A DNA stretch of 64,000 nucleotides from Meiothermus taiwanensis DSM 14542 (GCA_000482765.1 AXWR01000010.1:28516-92515), one strand, 5' to 3'. Counted from the stretch's first letter, positions 53,760-63,200 are shown. Notes: generated by a model from the sequence alone, not told the origin. Program-made: numbers and translations.

Positions 53760-54947
53760 CTAGTGGGTGGCCGCCCTGGGGGCGCGGCTTCCACTGGCAA
53801 TGGGCGCTTCGAAGACACGCAGCTCGTTGTACAGCGCATCCCGTTCCACCGGTATCCGCCCGGCGGCCTGGATGAGCTGCACCATCTTCTGGCGGGAGAG
53901 CCCCAGCGGTGAGGTGGCCCCCGCGGCATGGGCGATGTGTTCCTCAATGATGGTGCCGTCGATGTCCGAGACCCCCCAGTCCAGCGAGACCTGCACCAGG
54001 TCGGAGGAGATCATCACCCAGTAGCCCTTGATGTGGTCGAAGTTGTCCAGGTAAAGCCGGGCCACCGCCAGGTTGCGCAGGTCGTCCAGGCCGGTGGTGA
54101 ACTCGGTCTTGCCCAGGTTGAACGCCAGGGCGTTGGCGTCGGGCTGGAAGGCCAGGGGGATAAAGCTATAAAAGCCGCCCGTCTCGTCCTGCAGGCGGCG
54201 CAGCCGATCCATATGGTCGAGGCGTTCCTCCAGGGTCTCGATATGCCCATACAGCATGGTGGCATTGGTGCGGATCCCCAGGCTGTGGGCCTCCCGGTGG
54301 ATCTGCAACCATTTTTCAGCCTTGACTTTGTTCTTGGCGATCTGCTTGCGCACCCGCTCGGCGAAGATCTCCGCCCCACCCCCCGGCAGGGCCACCAGGC
54401 CGGCCTCCTTGAGCTCGCGCAGCACCTCGAGGGTGGGCTTCTTGCTGATTTTGGAGAGGTGCTCGATCTCGGCGGCGGTGAAGGCCTTGACCTGAATGCC
54501 GGGGAAGTTTTCGTTCAGGGCCCGCACCATCTGGGGGTAGTAGCTCCAGGGGCGGTTGGGGTGGTGGCCGCTGGACATGTGCAGCTCGGTAAGGCCCGGC
54601 TCCCACTTCTCCCGCACCTTGGCCACTACCTCCTCCACGCTGTAGTCCCAGGCCCGCGCCTCGCCTTTTCTGGCCGCAAAAGCACAAAAGGTGCAGCCCA
54701 CATAGCAGATATTGGTGAACTCGAGCCGCAGCGAGTGCACAAAGTAGGTTTTGGAGCCGTGCTTGCGCTCGCGTACCCGGTTGGCTAGGCGCATTAGGGT
54801 GTTGTAGTCGGGGGTGTGGTAGAGCACCAGGCCCTCTTCGAAGGTGAGGCGCTCGCCAGCCTCTACTTTTTCTACAATCGGAAGTAGCTTGGGGTCGCGC
54901 ACGGGGGCATACTGCCAGGCCCCGGCATGGGAAGCCGCCGCATTCAT
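53760..54947 (-). CDS. mqnE: Aminofutalosine synthase MqnE (radical SAM)
   Basis: About 395 residues. Joins enolpyruvylbenzoate with the adenosyl part of SAM in menaquinone synthesis. The radical SAM cluster motif is CYVGCTFC (C-x3-C-x2-C). LPGGGAEIF, TNATMLYGHIET and FIPLAFQPDAN are typical of MqnE and separate it from MqnC. The ATG at 54947 (MNAASHAGAWQYAPVRD) is preferred, though no Shine-Dalgarno sequence is seen; an ATG 12 codons earlier is possible. It forms an operon with mqnA. Confidence 0.92.
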   Translation of the reverse strand: MNAAASHAGAWQYAPVRDPKLLPIVEKVEAGERLTFEEGLVLYHTPDYNTLMRLANRVRERKHGSKTYFVHSLRLEFTNICYVGCTFCAFAARKGEARAWDYSVEEVVAKVREKWEPGLTELHMSSGHHPNRPWSYYPQMVRALNENFPGIQVKAFTAAEIEHLSKISKKPTLEVLRELKEAGLVALPGGGAEIFAERVRKQIAKNKVKAEKWLQIHREAHSLGIRTNATMLYGHIETLEERLDHMDRLRRLQDETGGFYSFIPLAFQPDANALAFNLGKTEFTTGLDDLRNLAVARLYLDNFDHIKGYWVMISSDLVQVSLDWGVSDIDGTIIEEHIAHAAGATSPLGLSRQKMVQLIQAAGRIPVERDALYNELRVFEAPIASGSRAPRAATH

Positions 54948-55448
54948 CGAGACAATCCTAACACCACCCGCCCAGAAGGCCATGTTGCTTAGCTGACGAT
55001 TGGCCCGATCCTGCGATGGGGTCGGTACCCAAGCGAAATGATGCGGTTGGGGTGCTCTGGATGCGGGGTGTCTTTGGAGAGGGCCGGTACGTAACGGTTA
55101 TACCCATCACCCTACCCCGGAAGGGGGGGTATTCTGATTTTGGAAATCGTTGGTGGTGTTTCCGGAAGGAGAAGTATGAAAGCATCCCTGCTGGTTAGGA
55201 GGCTATTTTGCAGTGGATTCAGGCGCTATGTCTTTGTGTGCCCTGGGGCTTGTTGTGCAAGTGTGAATGACCCGGCTTGGATCTGATGGCTTGCGTGGAT
55301 GTCACCGCATTTTTTAATGAGGTTGTGAGGCTGGGTATGTTTTTGACCGAGGTTTCTGGCTGGATTGGGGTGCGTTTTAAGAAAATTGGTATACCATGCC
55401 GCCTCCGCCCGGCTGTGCGCCCGCTTCGTTGCTTGAAGGGTTGCTGCC
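54948..55448. other. Long intergenic region upstream of mqnE and the GGDEF protein
   Basis: About 500 bases. The only candidate gene is the 36-codon ORF at 55176. Promoter-like TTGGAG...TATACC (about 55073-55105) points towards it. Otherwise I see no repeat copy, terminator or structured RNA that I can support. Confidence 0.4.
55176..55286 (+). CDS. Possible small Cys-rich protein (36 codons)
   Basis: An ATG preceded by GAAGGAGAAGT (GGAG 5 bases upstream) opens a frame MKASLLVRRLFCSGFRRYVF then VCPGACCASVNDPAWI. It has four Cys in 36 residues and a basic first half. The ribosome binding site is better than for many real genes here and a promoter-like TATACC lies upstream. No similarity is recognised and length gives little coding evidence. 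Confidence 0.3.
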   Translation: MKASLLVRRLFCSGFRRYVFVCPGACCASVNDPAWI

Positions 55449-57461
55449 ATGTCTGAAGGACGCCTGCCCCGCCGATTGCGCCTGCCTCGAGCCCCTGCGC
55501 AGGCGAAAACCCAGCGAACACCCCCGGTGGTACCGGCCTCCCTGATCGAGCGTCTGCTGAAGGGGGGGCTATCCTCCGCCCTCGAGCAGACCCTGAGCGA
55601 GCTGCAAGATGAGCTGCCCGGGGTGGCGCAGGCCTTGTTTTGGGTGCGTACCGGCCCCAACCACTTCAATCTAGGGGCGGCTCGGGGGGTTGCCAAAGCC
55701 GTTCTTGAGGAGCTGGAGGAGGTGCCGGAGTCTTTTATCAGATCGGCCTACCTGGGGCCGCCCGAAGGATGGTTGGGTGGGGTGGCGCAGCTGGATGGCC
55801 GGCCCCACCTCCTGGCCCAGCTGTTCGGAATACAGCCGGCCGAAGCCGCGCTCGAGGTGCAGGAAGCCCCGGCCAACCTAACCCTGCCCCTGGCGGTGGA
55901 GCAAAAGGTTTGGGCCGTGCTGCACCTCCATGCAACGGCCCAGCAGCTGGATGCGGCTGGGGTAGGCTGGGTCGGGCGGTTTGTCTCGAGCATCGCACCC
56001 ATCTTGCACGAGGTGTACGTGCGTGAGCAGGCTGAGCGGCAGTCCCTGTGGCTATCGGCCATCAATGCCCTGCTGCAAACCTCGCGCGATCAGCCGCTCG
56101 AGGTGGTGTTGCAGGACGCCCTCGAGGAGGCCACCCGGCTTTCCGGGGCCGATGGAGCCCGGCTGATCGCCTTTGAAGGATCCGTCATCCGCACCATTGC
56201 ACAGGCCGGCTGGGGTGCTGGGCTGCCGCTGGAGGCGGCCGTCGCCCGTCCGATGGGGCAGCGCCTGCGCAGCGGCCAGCAGGTGAGCATCCTGCGCTAT
56301 GACCTGTACCCCGGCCAACGCCCGGAGCTGGTAGAAGCGGGACTGCGCAGCCTGTTTATCCTGCCTATACAGCACCAGAACGGCGAAACCGACGTGTTGC
56401 TTCTTTTGAGTACCCGGCCGCGGTGGTCGCCCAAGGCCCAAACCCAGGTGCTTTTGGGCGATATGGCCGCGGCCATTGAGGCGGTGCGAACCGAATGGAT
56501 CTTGCGGCGTGAGCTGACCTGGGCTGCCCACACCGACCCTTTGACGGGCCTGGGCAACCGCCGGGCTTTCGAACGGGATCTGGAGCAACTAACTTCCCGA
56601 AGCGATGGCCAGAAGGTGGTGCTGGTGCTGTTCGACCTGGATGACTTCAAGAGGATCAACGATACCTATGGCCATGTCCATGCCGATCACCTGCTGGAGC
56701 GGTTGGGCGGGGTGTTGCGCTTCAAAAGCCGGGCCGGTGACCGCGCGTACCGCCTAAGTGGGGATGAATTCGCCCTGCTGATCGGGGGCTCGAGCTCCAT
56801 AGACCCGGGCCGCGTTGTTGAGCGCTACCGGGCCTTGCTGGAGGGGATTCGCGTTGCGGGTCAGGTCTACCTAAAAGTGAGCCTCGGCTATGCGACCTTC
56901 CCAACCGAGGCCAGTGAGATCGAAAGCCTCTGGCGGCTGGCCGACGACCGGATGTACAAAGACAAAGCGCGGCGCAAGGGCCGTACCCCGCTGTTCGCGC
57001 CTTCAGACGACCCCATCCAGTGGAGGTTGCAGCTTGAAACCCCCTTACTTCGGCTGGCGGCCCGATTGGCCCAGGTATTACAGATGGCCCCAGAGGAACA
57101 GCAGGTGTTGCAGGCCAGCTGCTATCTGCTCGAGCTGGCCTTGGGTCGTGTTAAGCCCTCGCAGGATGTGCCAATCCCCGAAAGCCTCTTGCTTGAAGCC
57201 GCGCGGGTGCTGATGCGCCTGCAAACCTCTTGGGAAGAAGCCCGGCAATCCCAGAATTTGTTGCGCGAACCCGCTCCCTTGGTGCTGCATGTGCTACAGG
57301 TGGCCCAGCATTACATCACCGCTACCCAGGCGGTGGAGGGCCGGGCCGCTCGCAGCGTAGAAGAAGCCTTGGAGGAAATTGCAGCCCTGGCCCACCGGCG
57401 CTTTGCTCCTGCAGTGGTGGAGGCTTTATACTCTTTGCGGGTATGGCTAAATAGCGAGTAG
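55449..57461 (+). CDS. GAF-like/GGDEF protein with degenerate HD-GYP C-terminus
   Basis: 670 residues, cytosolic. The first ~350 look like two sensor domains (GAF-like, about 25-175 and 200-345). A diguanylate cyclase domain follows (about 355-515): DPLTGLGNRRAF, LFDLDDFKRINDTYGH, and SGDEF at 437-441 in place of GGDEF. SGDEF is a variant known in active enzymes, and the RAGD inhibitory site lies five residues before it. The last ~150 residues match the spacing of an HD-GYP phosphodiesterase (LRLAARLAQVL ... VLHVLQVAQHYITATQAVEG ... HRRFAPAVVEALYSL), but the HD and GYP residues are absent. It probably makes c-di-GMP and no longer degrades it. It is 46 bases before the TPR-CHAT gene. Confidence 0.8.
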   Translation: MSEGRLPRRLRLPRAPAQAKTQRTPPVVPASLIERLLKGGLSSALEQTLSELQDELPGVAQALFWVRTGPNHFNLGAARGVAKAVLEELEEVPESFIRSAYLGPPEGWLGGVAQLDGRPHLLAQLFGIQPAEAALEVQEAPANLTLPLAVEQKVWAVLHLHATAQQLDAAGVGWVGRFVSSIAPILHEVYVREQAERQSLWLSAINALLQTSRDQPLEVVLQDALEEATRLSGADGARLIAFEGSVIRTIAQAGWGAGLPLEAAVARPMGQRLRSGQQVSILRYDLYPGQRPELVEAGLRSLFILPIQHQNGETDVLLLLSTRPRWSPKAQTQVLLGDMAAAIEAVRTEWILRRELTWAAHTDPLTGLGNRRAFERDLEQLTSRSDGQKVVLVLFDLDDFKRINDTYGHVHADHLLERLGGVLRFKSRAGDRAYRLSGDEFALLIGGSSSIDPGRVVERYRALLEGIRVAGQVYLKVSLGYATFPTEASEIESLWRLADDRMYKDKARRKGRTPLFAPSDDPIQWRLQLETPLLRLAARLAQVLQMAPEEQQVLQASCYLLELALGRVKPSQDVPIPESLLLEAARVLMRLQTSWEEARQSQNLLREPAPLVLHVLQVAQHYITATQAVEGRAARSVEEALEEIAALAHRRFAPAVVEALYSLRVWLNSE

Positions 57462-57507
57462 GCGGCCCGATCGCAGACTCTGATCTGCAACGAATATACG
57501 ATCCGGC

Positions 57508-60318
57508 ATGGCCGGCGCTCTTTTTGTAAGACAAACCCAGTTCATGAACCGTCACGAGCTGCTCCGCCGCCTGATGGGCGAGTCCGACCCAGTCCGCAGG
57601 CGGGCTTGGCTGGAGCCAATGGCCCATGGTGCCGAGGTAACCAGCCTGATTGAGCGCCTAAAAGCGGAGGTGGAGCGCCGCGGGGATGGGGCCTACCAGG
57701 CCGGGGAGCGGGCGCTGGAAGCGGCGGCCTGTGCGCTGGGGCTGACGGCCTGCGGCCGCTTTGCCGAGGCCCTGCCCTTCTATGAGGAAGCCAGTCGGGG
57801 TCTGGAAAGCCTGGGCTGCAAAGAGGGGGCGGCCCGTTTGGGTATGCGGCAAATTCAAGCCCTGGTTACAACCGGCGAGATGGCGCAGGCCTGGGCTTTG
57901 GCCCAGCAGACCCGTGTGTTGTTTATGGAGTTGGGTCTGTTGCGCGAGGCGGCGCTGGTTGACATTCACGTTGGTGCCATCCACTACCGATTGGGGCGTG
58001 TGCGCGAGGCCGAGGCGGTGCTTGGGTCTGCGTTGGAGCAGCTCGAGCGCCTGGGGGATAGGGTAGGCCAGGGCAAGGCCCACGGGAACCTGGCCCTGGT
58101 CTACGAAGCCCAGGATCGTTACCGCGAGGCTATGAACCACTGCCAGCAGGCGCTGAGGATTTTCAGGGCCCACCACCAGCTCGAAGACTTTATCGGCTGC
58201 AGCGTTAACCTCGCCCTGCTCTACCGCAAAGAAGGCCGCCTGAACCAGGCCCTCGACCTGTTGAGCCGGGTTCGGGGGATACATGGCACCCCCAACGCGG
58301 CCCGGGCCCAGCTCGCGGAGGCCCGCGTCTACCTCGACCTCAACCTGTGGGCCGAGGCCATCCTGTTTTCCCAGGAGTTGGTGGAGTTTTTTGCCGAGCG
58401 GGGTATGCGGATGGAGCTGGCTGAAGCCCTGGTCACCCTGGGTAGCGCCCAGGCCAAGCAGGGTCGGCTCGAGGAGGCCCATCAGACCCTCGAGCGTGCG
58501 CGGTCGGGCTGGTTGGCGCTGAACAATGCCATCCAGGCTGCAAGGGTGGAGGTTTTGCTGGCTTCTTTGTATTTACAGTCGGGGCACAACGCACAGGCGG
58601 TCGGGCTGGTGGAGCAGGCCCTCGAGGGGCTGGGCGGGGCTCCCTCGGCCAAAGCCCTGGGCCTCAGCGTGATGGCCGAGGCTTTGTTGCGCCAGGGCAA
58701 CCACTCCAAAGCCAGGCGGCGTCTGGAAGAAGCGGCTTCATTGGCGCTGGGGCTGGGGATGCCCGACCTCATCGTTCGCATCGAGCACCTGCGGGGCCGG
58801 GCGGCCGTGCTGGAAAACCGTGTACAAGCTGCCGAACTGCACTTTAAGCGGGCCATCGAGCGCCTCGAGAAGGTGCGGATTCACCTCGGGGTCGACGAGT
58901 TTAAGTTGGCCTACCTGGGGGATAAGCTCGAGGTCTACAGCGATTTGATCGACTTGTTGCTGGATCAACAGCGCCTTCATGAGGCCTTTGAATGTGTTGA
59001 GCGGGTCAAGTCGCGGGCCTTGGTAGACCTGCTGGCCCAGCGGGGGGAGGGAGAGCCGCCCCAGGGCCGCACCGACTTTGGGGTGGAGCGCTTGCGGCAG
59101 GAGCTGGCCGGTGTGCGCCGCGAGCTAAACCAACACCTGGTGGCTTTGGAGGCGCAGGGGCAGGGAACCCGCGGCCACCACAGGGAGAAAATGGTGGCTC
59201 TCGAGCAACGGATCATGCGGCTTACTTGCGAGATCAAGCGCCGGCAGCTCGGCGCCAGCACTGCTAAAGAGAGGCCAAATCTGCGTTTGCTCGAGTTGCA
59301 GAAAATCCTCCAGCCCGGTGCGGTTTTGCTGGAGTACCACCACACGCGCCGCGGGCTTATGGCTTTTGTGGTAGAAGGCCCCCGCGCGGAGGTGGTGTGT
59401 AACCTGGGCTCTTTGGAGCAGGTTCAGCGGCATGTCGAGCAGCTCGAGTTCTTCCTGAGTCGTGTTGCTCAGGGCGGTATCCTGCTCGAAGTTTACGGCG
59501 AGGAGACCCTCAAGCGCCTGGTAGATGAGCAGCTCCAGGCCCTGTATCACCTGCTCATCGAACCCTTGCCGCTTCGCTTTTTCGGCCAACCCCTCGTTGT
59601 TGTTCCCCATGGGCTGCTTCACGCCGTGCCATTCGCGGCTTTATTTGATGGTGAACGTTACCTGCTCGACCGTGCGGAAGTCTCCTTTACGCCCAGTGCG
59701 GCTGTGTACGCTTTGTGCCGTAAGCGCCAGCGCCTCGAGGCCGGTTCGCTGGTTGCTTTTGGTGTTTCCCTCGAGCACATTCCCCAGACCATTGAAGAGG
59801 TTGAACAGATCAGCCGGATTGTCCAGAACGCCCACACCTTTGTGGGGGAAAGGGCCACCCTGGAGAATTTCTTTACGGCGGCACCCCAGGCCGGGGTTCT
59901 CCACATCGCAACCCACGGGGCCTTCCGCCCCGATAACCCCATGTTCTCGGGCCTACGCCTGGCCGATGGCTGGCTGGCAGCCCGCGACCTGTACAACCTG
60001 CATCTGAGGGCCGAACTGGTGGTGCTCTCGGCTTGTGAGACGGGGCTGGCGAAGCAGCTCGGTGGTGACGAGCTGGTGGGTCTGGCACGGGGCTTTTTAT
60101 GCGCCGGTGCTACCAGCTTAATTACTAGTTTGTGGCCGGTGCGCGACGATGTCACGGCCCAGTTTATGATCGCCCTCTACACCCATCTACGAGCGGGCAA
60201 ACCCATTGCCACGGCGCTGCGTGAGGCCCAGCTCGCCATGCGTGCGACCTTTCCCAACCCCTATTTCTGGGCGGCTTTTGCTGCTACGGGCGACCCACAC
60301 CGCACCCTGCGTTTGTAG
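57508..60318 (+). CDS. TPR-repeat protein with C-terminal CHAT (caspase-like) protease domain
   Basis: 936 residues. Residues ~50-480 are tetratricopeptide repeats (e.g. AKAHGNLALVYEAQDRYREAM, split AKAHGNLALVY/EAQDRYREAM; AEALVTLGSAQAKQGRLEEA). A coiled segment (~490-580) leads to a CHAT domain: VLLEYHHTRRGLMAFVV, PLRFFGQPLVVVPHGLLHAVPF, catalytic His803 in HIATHG and Cys843 in SACETG, then GDELVGLARGFLCAGATSLI. The His-Cys dyad is intact. CHAT peptidases with TPRs act in signalling and sometimes in defence; the target is unknown. The start is either 57508 or the ATG at 57544; neither has a strong ribosome binding site. It is probably cotranscribed with the GGDEF gene. Confidence 0.88.
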   Translation: MAGALFVRQTQFMNRHELLRRLMGESDPVRRRAWLEPMAHGAEVTSLIERLKAEVERRGDGAYQAGERALEAAACALGLTACGRFAEALPFYEEASRGLESLGCKEGAARLGMRQIQALVTTGEMAQAWALAQQTRVLFMELGLLREAALVDIHVGAIHYRLGRVREAEAVLGSALEQLERLGDRVGQGKAHGNLALVYEAQDRYREAMNHCQQALRIFRAHHQLEDFIGCSVNLALLYRKEGRLNQALDLLSRVRGIHGTPNAARAQLAEARVYLDLNLWAEAILFSQELVEFFAERGMRMELAEALVTLGSAQAKQGRLEEAHQTLERARSGWLALNNAIQAARVEVLLASLYLQSGHNAQAVGLVEQALEGLGGAPSAKALGLSVMAEALLRQGNHSKARRRLEEAASLALGLGMPDLIVRIEHLRGRAAVLENRVQAAELHFKRAIERLEKVRIHLGVDEFKLAYLGDKLEVYSDLIDLLLDQQRLHEAFECVERVKSRALVDLLAQRGEGEPPQGRTDFGVERLRQELAGVRRELNQHLVALEAQGQGTRGHHREKMVALEQRIMRLTCEIKRRQLGASTAKERPNLRLLELQKILQPGAVLLEYHHTRRGLMAFVVEGPRAEVVCNLGSLEQVQRHVEQLEFFLSRVAQGGILLEVYGEETLKRLVDEQLQALYHLLIEPLPLRFFGQPLVVVPHGLLHAVPFAALFDGERYLLDRAEVSFTPSAAVYALCRKRQRLEAGSLVAFGVSLEHIPQTIEEVEQISRIVQNAHTFVGERATLENFFTAAPQAGVLHIATHGAFRPDNPMFSGLRLADGWLAARDLYNLHLRAELVVLSACETGLAKQLGGDELVGLARGFLCAGATSLITSLWPVRDDVTAQFMIALYTHLRAGKPIATALREAQLAMRATFPNPYFWAAFAATGDPHRTLRL

Positions 60319-60394
60319 GCGTGCGGGTTCGCTAATATCCAGTGCCTCGAGCGCTGGTGATGCACCCACTATTCCATTGCAAGTTCAGGCTGCC

Positions 60395-60421
60395 TTGACA
60401 ATCTGGCTACGGGCATAGAAT
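60395..60421 (+). promoter_or_regulatory. Promoter of the solute-binding protein gene
   Basis: A consensus TTGACA (60395-60400) and TAGAAT (60416-60421) are 15 bases apart, a short but usable spacing, placing the start about 18 bases before the ribosome binding site. Confidence 0.6.
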
Positions 60422-60445
60422 AGGGTGAAACCTTAGGAGGAAGAC

Positions 60446-61645
60446 GTGAAGCGATGGCTGGCTGCGTTGATCTTGCTGGTTGGAATGGCCTCGGCTCAGA
60501 CGGAGATCTCGTTTTGGCACAGCATGGACGGCCCCGCCGAGCGGGTGATCGCTCAGTTTGCCAGCGCGTTTAATGCTTCGCAGCGCAACTACCGGGTCAC
60601 CCCCCGCCTGATTGGCGATTACCGCGAAGGGGAGACCCGCCTGCTGGCGGCGCTGCGGGCGGGTGGTGCGCCGGTGCTGTTCCAGGCCGAGATTCTGCTC
60701 TTCCCGCGCCTGGTGGCCGAGGGGGTGGTGCTGCCGCTGGATGAGCTGACCAATACCCTGCCCAAGGCCTTTACCGACGATTTATTCGAGGCGGCCTGGG
60801 ATTACGGCCTGATTAACAACCGGCGCTACGGGCTGCCTTTCAATACCTCCACCCCGGTGCTTTTCTTCAACGAAAACCAACTGCGGGCCAAAGGGCTCAA
60901 GGTGCCCACCAACTGGCGGGAGTTTGAACAGGCGGCCAAGGGCCTGACCAGCCGCACCTCCAAGGGTTTTATCGCCCTTTCGGAGTCCTGGACCTTCGAG
61001 GCCCAGGTCACCAGCCGGGGCGGCAACCTCGTAACGGCCGACGGGCGGCCCAACTTCACCTCGAGGGAGGTGGTGGAGGCCCTCGAGTTCCTGCAACGCC
61101 TGGGGCGCGAGGGCAGTACCAGCGTGCGCAACCTCTCGGAGAGCTTTTTTGCCCAGACCGATTTCATTCGCACCAAGGGCATGATGGTGATGGCCTCGAT
61201 TGCCAACTGGCCGGCGGCTGAGAACGCCTCCTTTGCCTTCAAGCTGGGTGTAGCCCCCATCCCCCGTGAACCCAACGGAAAAGTGCCGCTGGGCGGGGCC
61301 CAACTGGTGGTGCTGCGCGGGGCCAGCGCCGAGCAGCAGCGCGGGGCCTTCGAATTCTGGCGCTTCCTGATGGAGCCACAAAACATCAAAACCTGGGTGG
61401 AGGCCAGCTACTACGTGCCCCTGCGCAAATCGGCCACCCCGCTGCTGGAAGCCTTCTACCGCGAAAACCCCTACCGCAAGGTGGCCTTCGAGCAGGTTGC
61501 GGTGACCCAACCGCGCCCCCGGGTGCCGCAGTTTGCCATCTGGCGGAACTACCTGGAGGAGGCCCTGGAAAAAGCCCTCAAGGGCAACGTACCAGCCCGC
61601 CAGGCCCTGGAGGAGGCCCAGCGCAAAGCCGAGGCGGCGCGCTGA
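60446..61645 (+). CDS. Extracellular solute-binding protein, family 1 (ABC importer)
   Basis: 399 residues. The signal peptide is MKRWLAALILLVGMASAQ, without a lipobox Cys, so it is probably periplasmic. The mature part starts TEISFWHSMDGPAERVIAQF, as in UgpB/MalE-type sugar or glycerol-3-phosphate binding proteins. WTFEAQVTSRGG is a typical ligand-binding segment. The start is GTG with AGGAGGA 6 bases upstream. No permease or ATPase gene adjoins it, so it is an orphan component that must work with a transporter encoded elsewhere. Ligand unknown. Confidence 0.9.
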   Translation: MKRWLAALILLVGMASAQTEISFWHSMDGPAERVIAQFASAFNASQRNYRVTPRLIGDYREGETRLLAALRAGGAPVLFQAEILLFPRLVAEGVVLPLDELTNTLPKAFTDDLFEAAWDYGLINNRRYGLPFNTSTPVLFFNENQLRAKGLKVPTNWREFEQAAKGLTSRTSKGFIALSESWTFEAQVTSRGGNLVTADGRPNFTSREVVEALEFLQRLGREGSTSVRNLSESFFAQTDFIRTKGMMVMASIANWPAAENASFAFKLGVAPIPREPNGKVPLGGAQLVVLRGASAEQQRGAFEFWRFLMEPQNIKTWVEASYYVPLRKSATPLLEAFYRENPYRKVAFEQVAVTQPRPRVPQFAIWRNYLEEALEKALKGNVPARQALEEAQRKAEAAR

Positions 61646-61718
61646 GGTTTGAGTGTATTCCAAAGCCGTTCCGGCTGGGCGGGGTGGGATATCCCCGGCA
61701 GGATGCTCTTTGGCGTTG

Positions 61719-61812
61719 ATACCGGATTCAAAAAGATAATCTCCAAACAGAAAAACATTTAAGAGGCTATCTTTTTGAATCCTAGAGCACTCCCTTCGGT
61801 CGGATCTGGCAT
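61719..61812. repeat. Dispersed intergenic repeat copy with perfect hairpin
   Basis: ATACCGGATTC (61719-61729) opens it and GGATCTGGCAT (61802-61812) closes it. GGATTCAAAAAGATA (61724-61738) and TATCTTTTTGAATCC (61768-61782) are perfect 15-base inverted copies. It lies between the solute-binding protein and ndh genes and may act as a bidirectional terminator. Confidence 0.7.
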
Positions 61813-61916
61813 GAAAGGTGGCAGAAACCCCTAAACTACTTGTGAAAAGAAGTACAATCGAGTAAGGGGACAAAAGTCCCCAGCAGGTGGGGGCGGGGTT
61901 TCCCAGGAGGCATTGG

Positions 61917-63200
61917 ATGGCGAACAAACACGTGGTGGTGCTGGGGGCTGGCTTTGCTGGTTTACACGCAGTGCGCGAACTTTCCCGCGAACCAGGGGTG
62001 CGGGTTACGCTGGTCGACCGCAACAACTATCACTTATTCCAGCCGCTTCTGTACCAGGTGGCCACCGCCGGCCTCGAGGCCCCCCAGATTGCTTTTCCCA
62101 TACGCGCCTTCCTCCGCAAACACAAGAACGCCCGCTTTTTACTGGGTTCAGCCGAGGGTGTGGATCCCCAGGCCAGGGTTTTGTGGGTGGAGGGCCGTCC
62201 TATCGCCTACGACTATCTGATTGTGGGCACCGGGGCCCGCACCAACGACTTTGGCCTGCCGGGTGTGGCCCGGTATGGCTACGGCCTTAAAAACCTCGAC
62301 GATGCCATGAAAATCCGCGATCGGATTCTCTCGGCTTGTGAGGAAGCGGTGCGCACCTCCGACCCCGCGAGGCGCAAGGCGCTACTGACCTTTGTGGTGG
62401 TGGGGGGTGGGCCCACCGGGGTGGAGCTGGCGGGGGCGTTGGGGGAACTGCGCCGCCATGTGGTCTCGAGGGACTATCCCGACCTCGACCTGTCGGAGTT
62501 TCGGGTTGTGCTAATCGAGGCCGGCCCCCGCCTGCTGGAGGCTTTTGCACCCTCGTCGGCCCAGTACGCACAGCGCTTTCTGGAAAAACTGGGGGTAGAG
62601 CTGATGTTGGGCGAGCAGGTGGTGGAAGTGACCCCCGATGCCGTCCGGCTACGAAGCGGCCTCACCCTGCCCAGCTTTACCGTGGTCTGGAGCGCTGGGG
62701 TTACGGGGCGGGCGCTGCCTGGGCTAACCCCGGCTCGAGGGAACCGCATAGCCACTACCCCGGAGCTTTATGTGCCCGATCATCCCTCGATTTACGTGGC
62801 GGGCGACCTGAATTACTTGGAGTACCGAGATGGCCGCCCCCATCCCCAGGTGGCCCCTACGGCTATGCAGCAAGGGGTGCTGGCCGCCCGCAATATCCTG
62901 CGTGAGCTGCGCGGCCAAGAGAAACGCCCTTTCAAATACAAAGAAAAAGGCAGCATGGCTACCCTGGGGCGCAGCCACGCCATCGCCGAGATCGGTGGCC
63001 TGAAGATGCACGGTTTTCTGGCCTGGGGGGCCTGGCTGGCGGTGCATCTTTACTATTTGATTGGCTTCCGCAACCGCGTGATGGTGCTTTCCAACTGGGC
63101 TTATAGCTACTTCACCTACGACTATGCGGTGCGGATTATGCATAACCGCCACAGCTTTACAGAGCAAGGTGAGCCGTCTGGTGATGCGGTGAGGCTCTAA
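61917..63200 (+). CDS. ndh: Type II NADH dehydrogenase (FAD-dependent NAD(P)H:quinone oxidoreductase)
   Basis: 427 residues. The FAD Rossmann motif is VVVLGAGFAGLHA (about 6-18), NAD-binding VVVGGGPTGVELAGALGE (about 160-177), and second FAD segment IYVAGDLNYLEY. The C-terminal part (WGAWLAVHLYYLIGFRNRVMV) is the amphipathic membrane anchor. It transfers electrons from NADH to menaquinone without pumping protons. The ATG at 61917 follows AGGAGG by 6 bases; the frame open to 61887 lacks a start signal. No neighbour shares its function. Confidence 0.93.
   Translation: MANKHVVVLGAGFAGLHAVRELSREPGVRVTLVDRNNYHLFQPLLYQVATAGLEAPQIAFPIRAFLRKHKNARFLLGSAEGVDPQARVLWVEGRPIAYDYLIVGTGARTNDFGLPGVARYGYGLKNLDDAMKIRDRILSACEEAVRTSDPARRKALLTFVVVGGGPTGVELAGALGELRRHVVSRDYPDLDLSEFRVVLIEAGPRLLEAFAPSSAQYAQRFLEKLGVELMLGEQVVEVTPDAVRLRSGLTLPSFTVVWSAGVTGRALPGLTPARGNRIATTPELYVPDHPSIYVAGDLNYLEYRDGRPHPQVAPTAMQQGVLAARNILRELRGQEKRPFKYKEKGSMATLGRSHAIAEIGGLKMHGFLAWGAWLAVHLYYLIGFRNRVMVLSNWAYSYFTYDYAVRIMHNRHSFTEQGEPSGDAVRL

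Noticed and set aside
57508..60318. TPR-CHAT gene as part of a type III-E CRISPR (Craspase) locus
   Set aside because: There is no gRAMP/Cas7-11, Cas1, Cas2 or repeat array in the window. Regularly spaced repeats were not seen anywhere.
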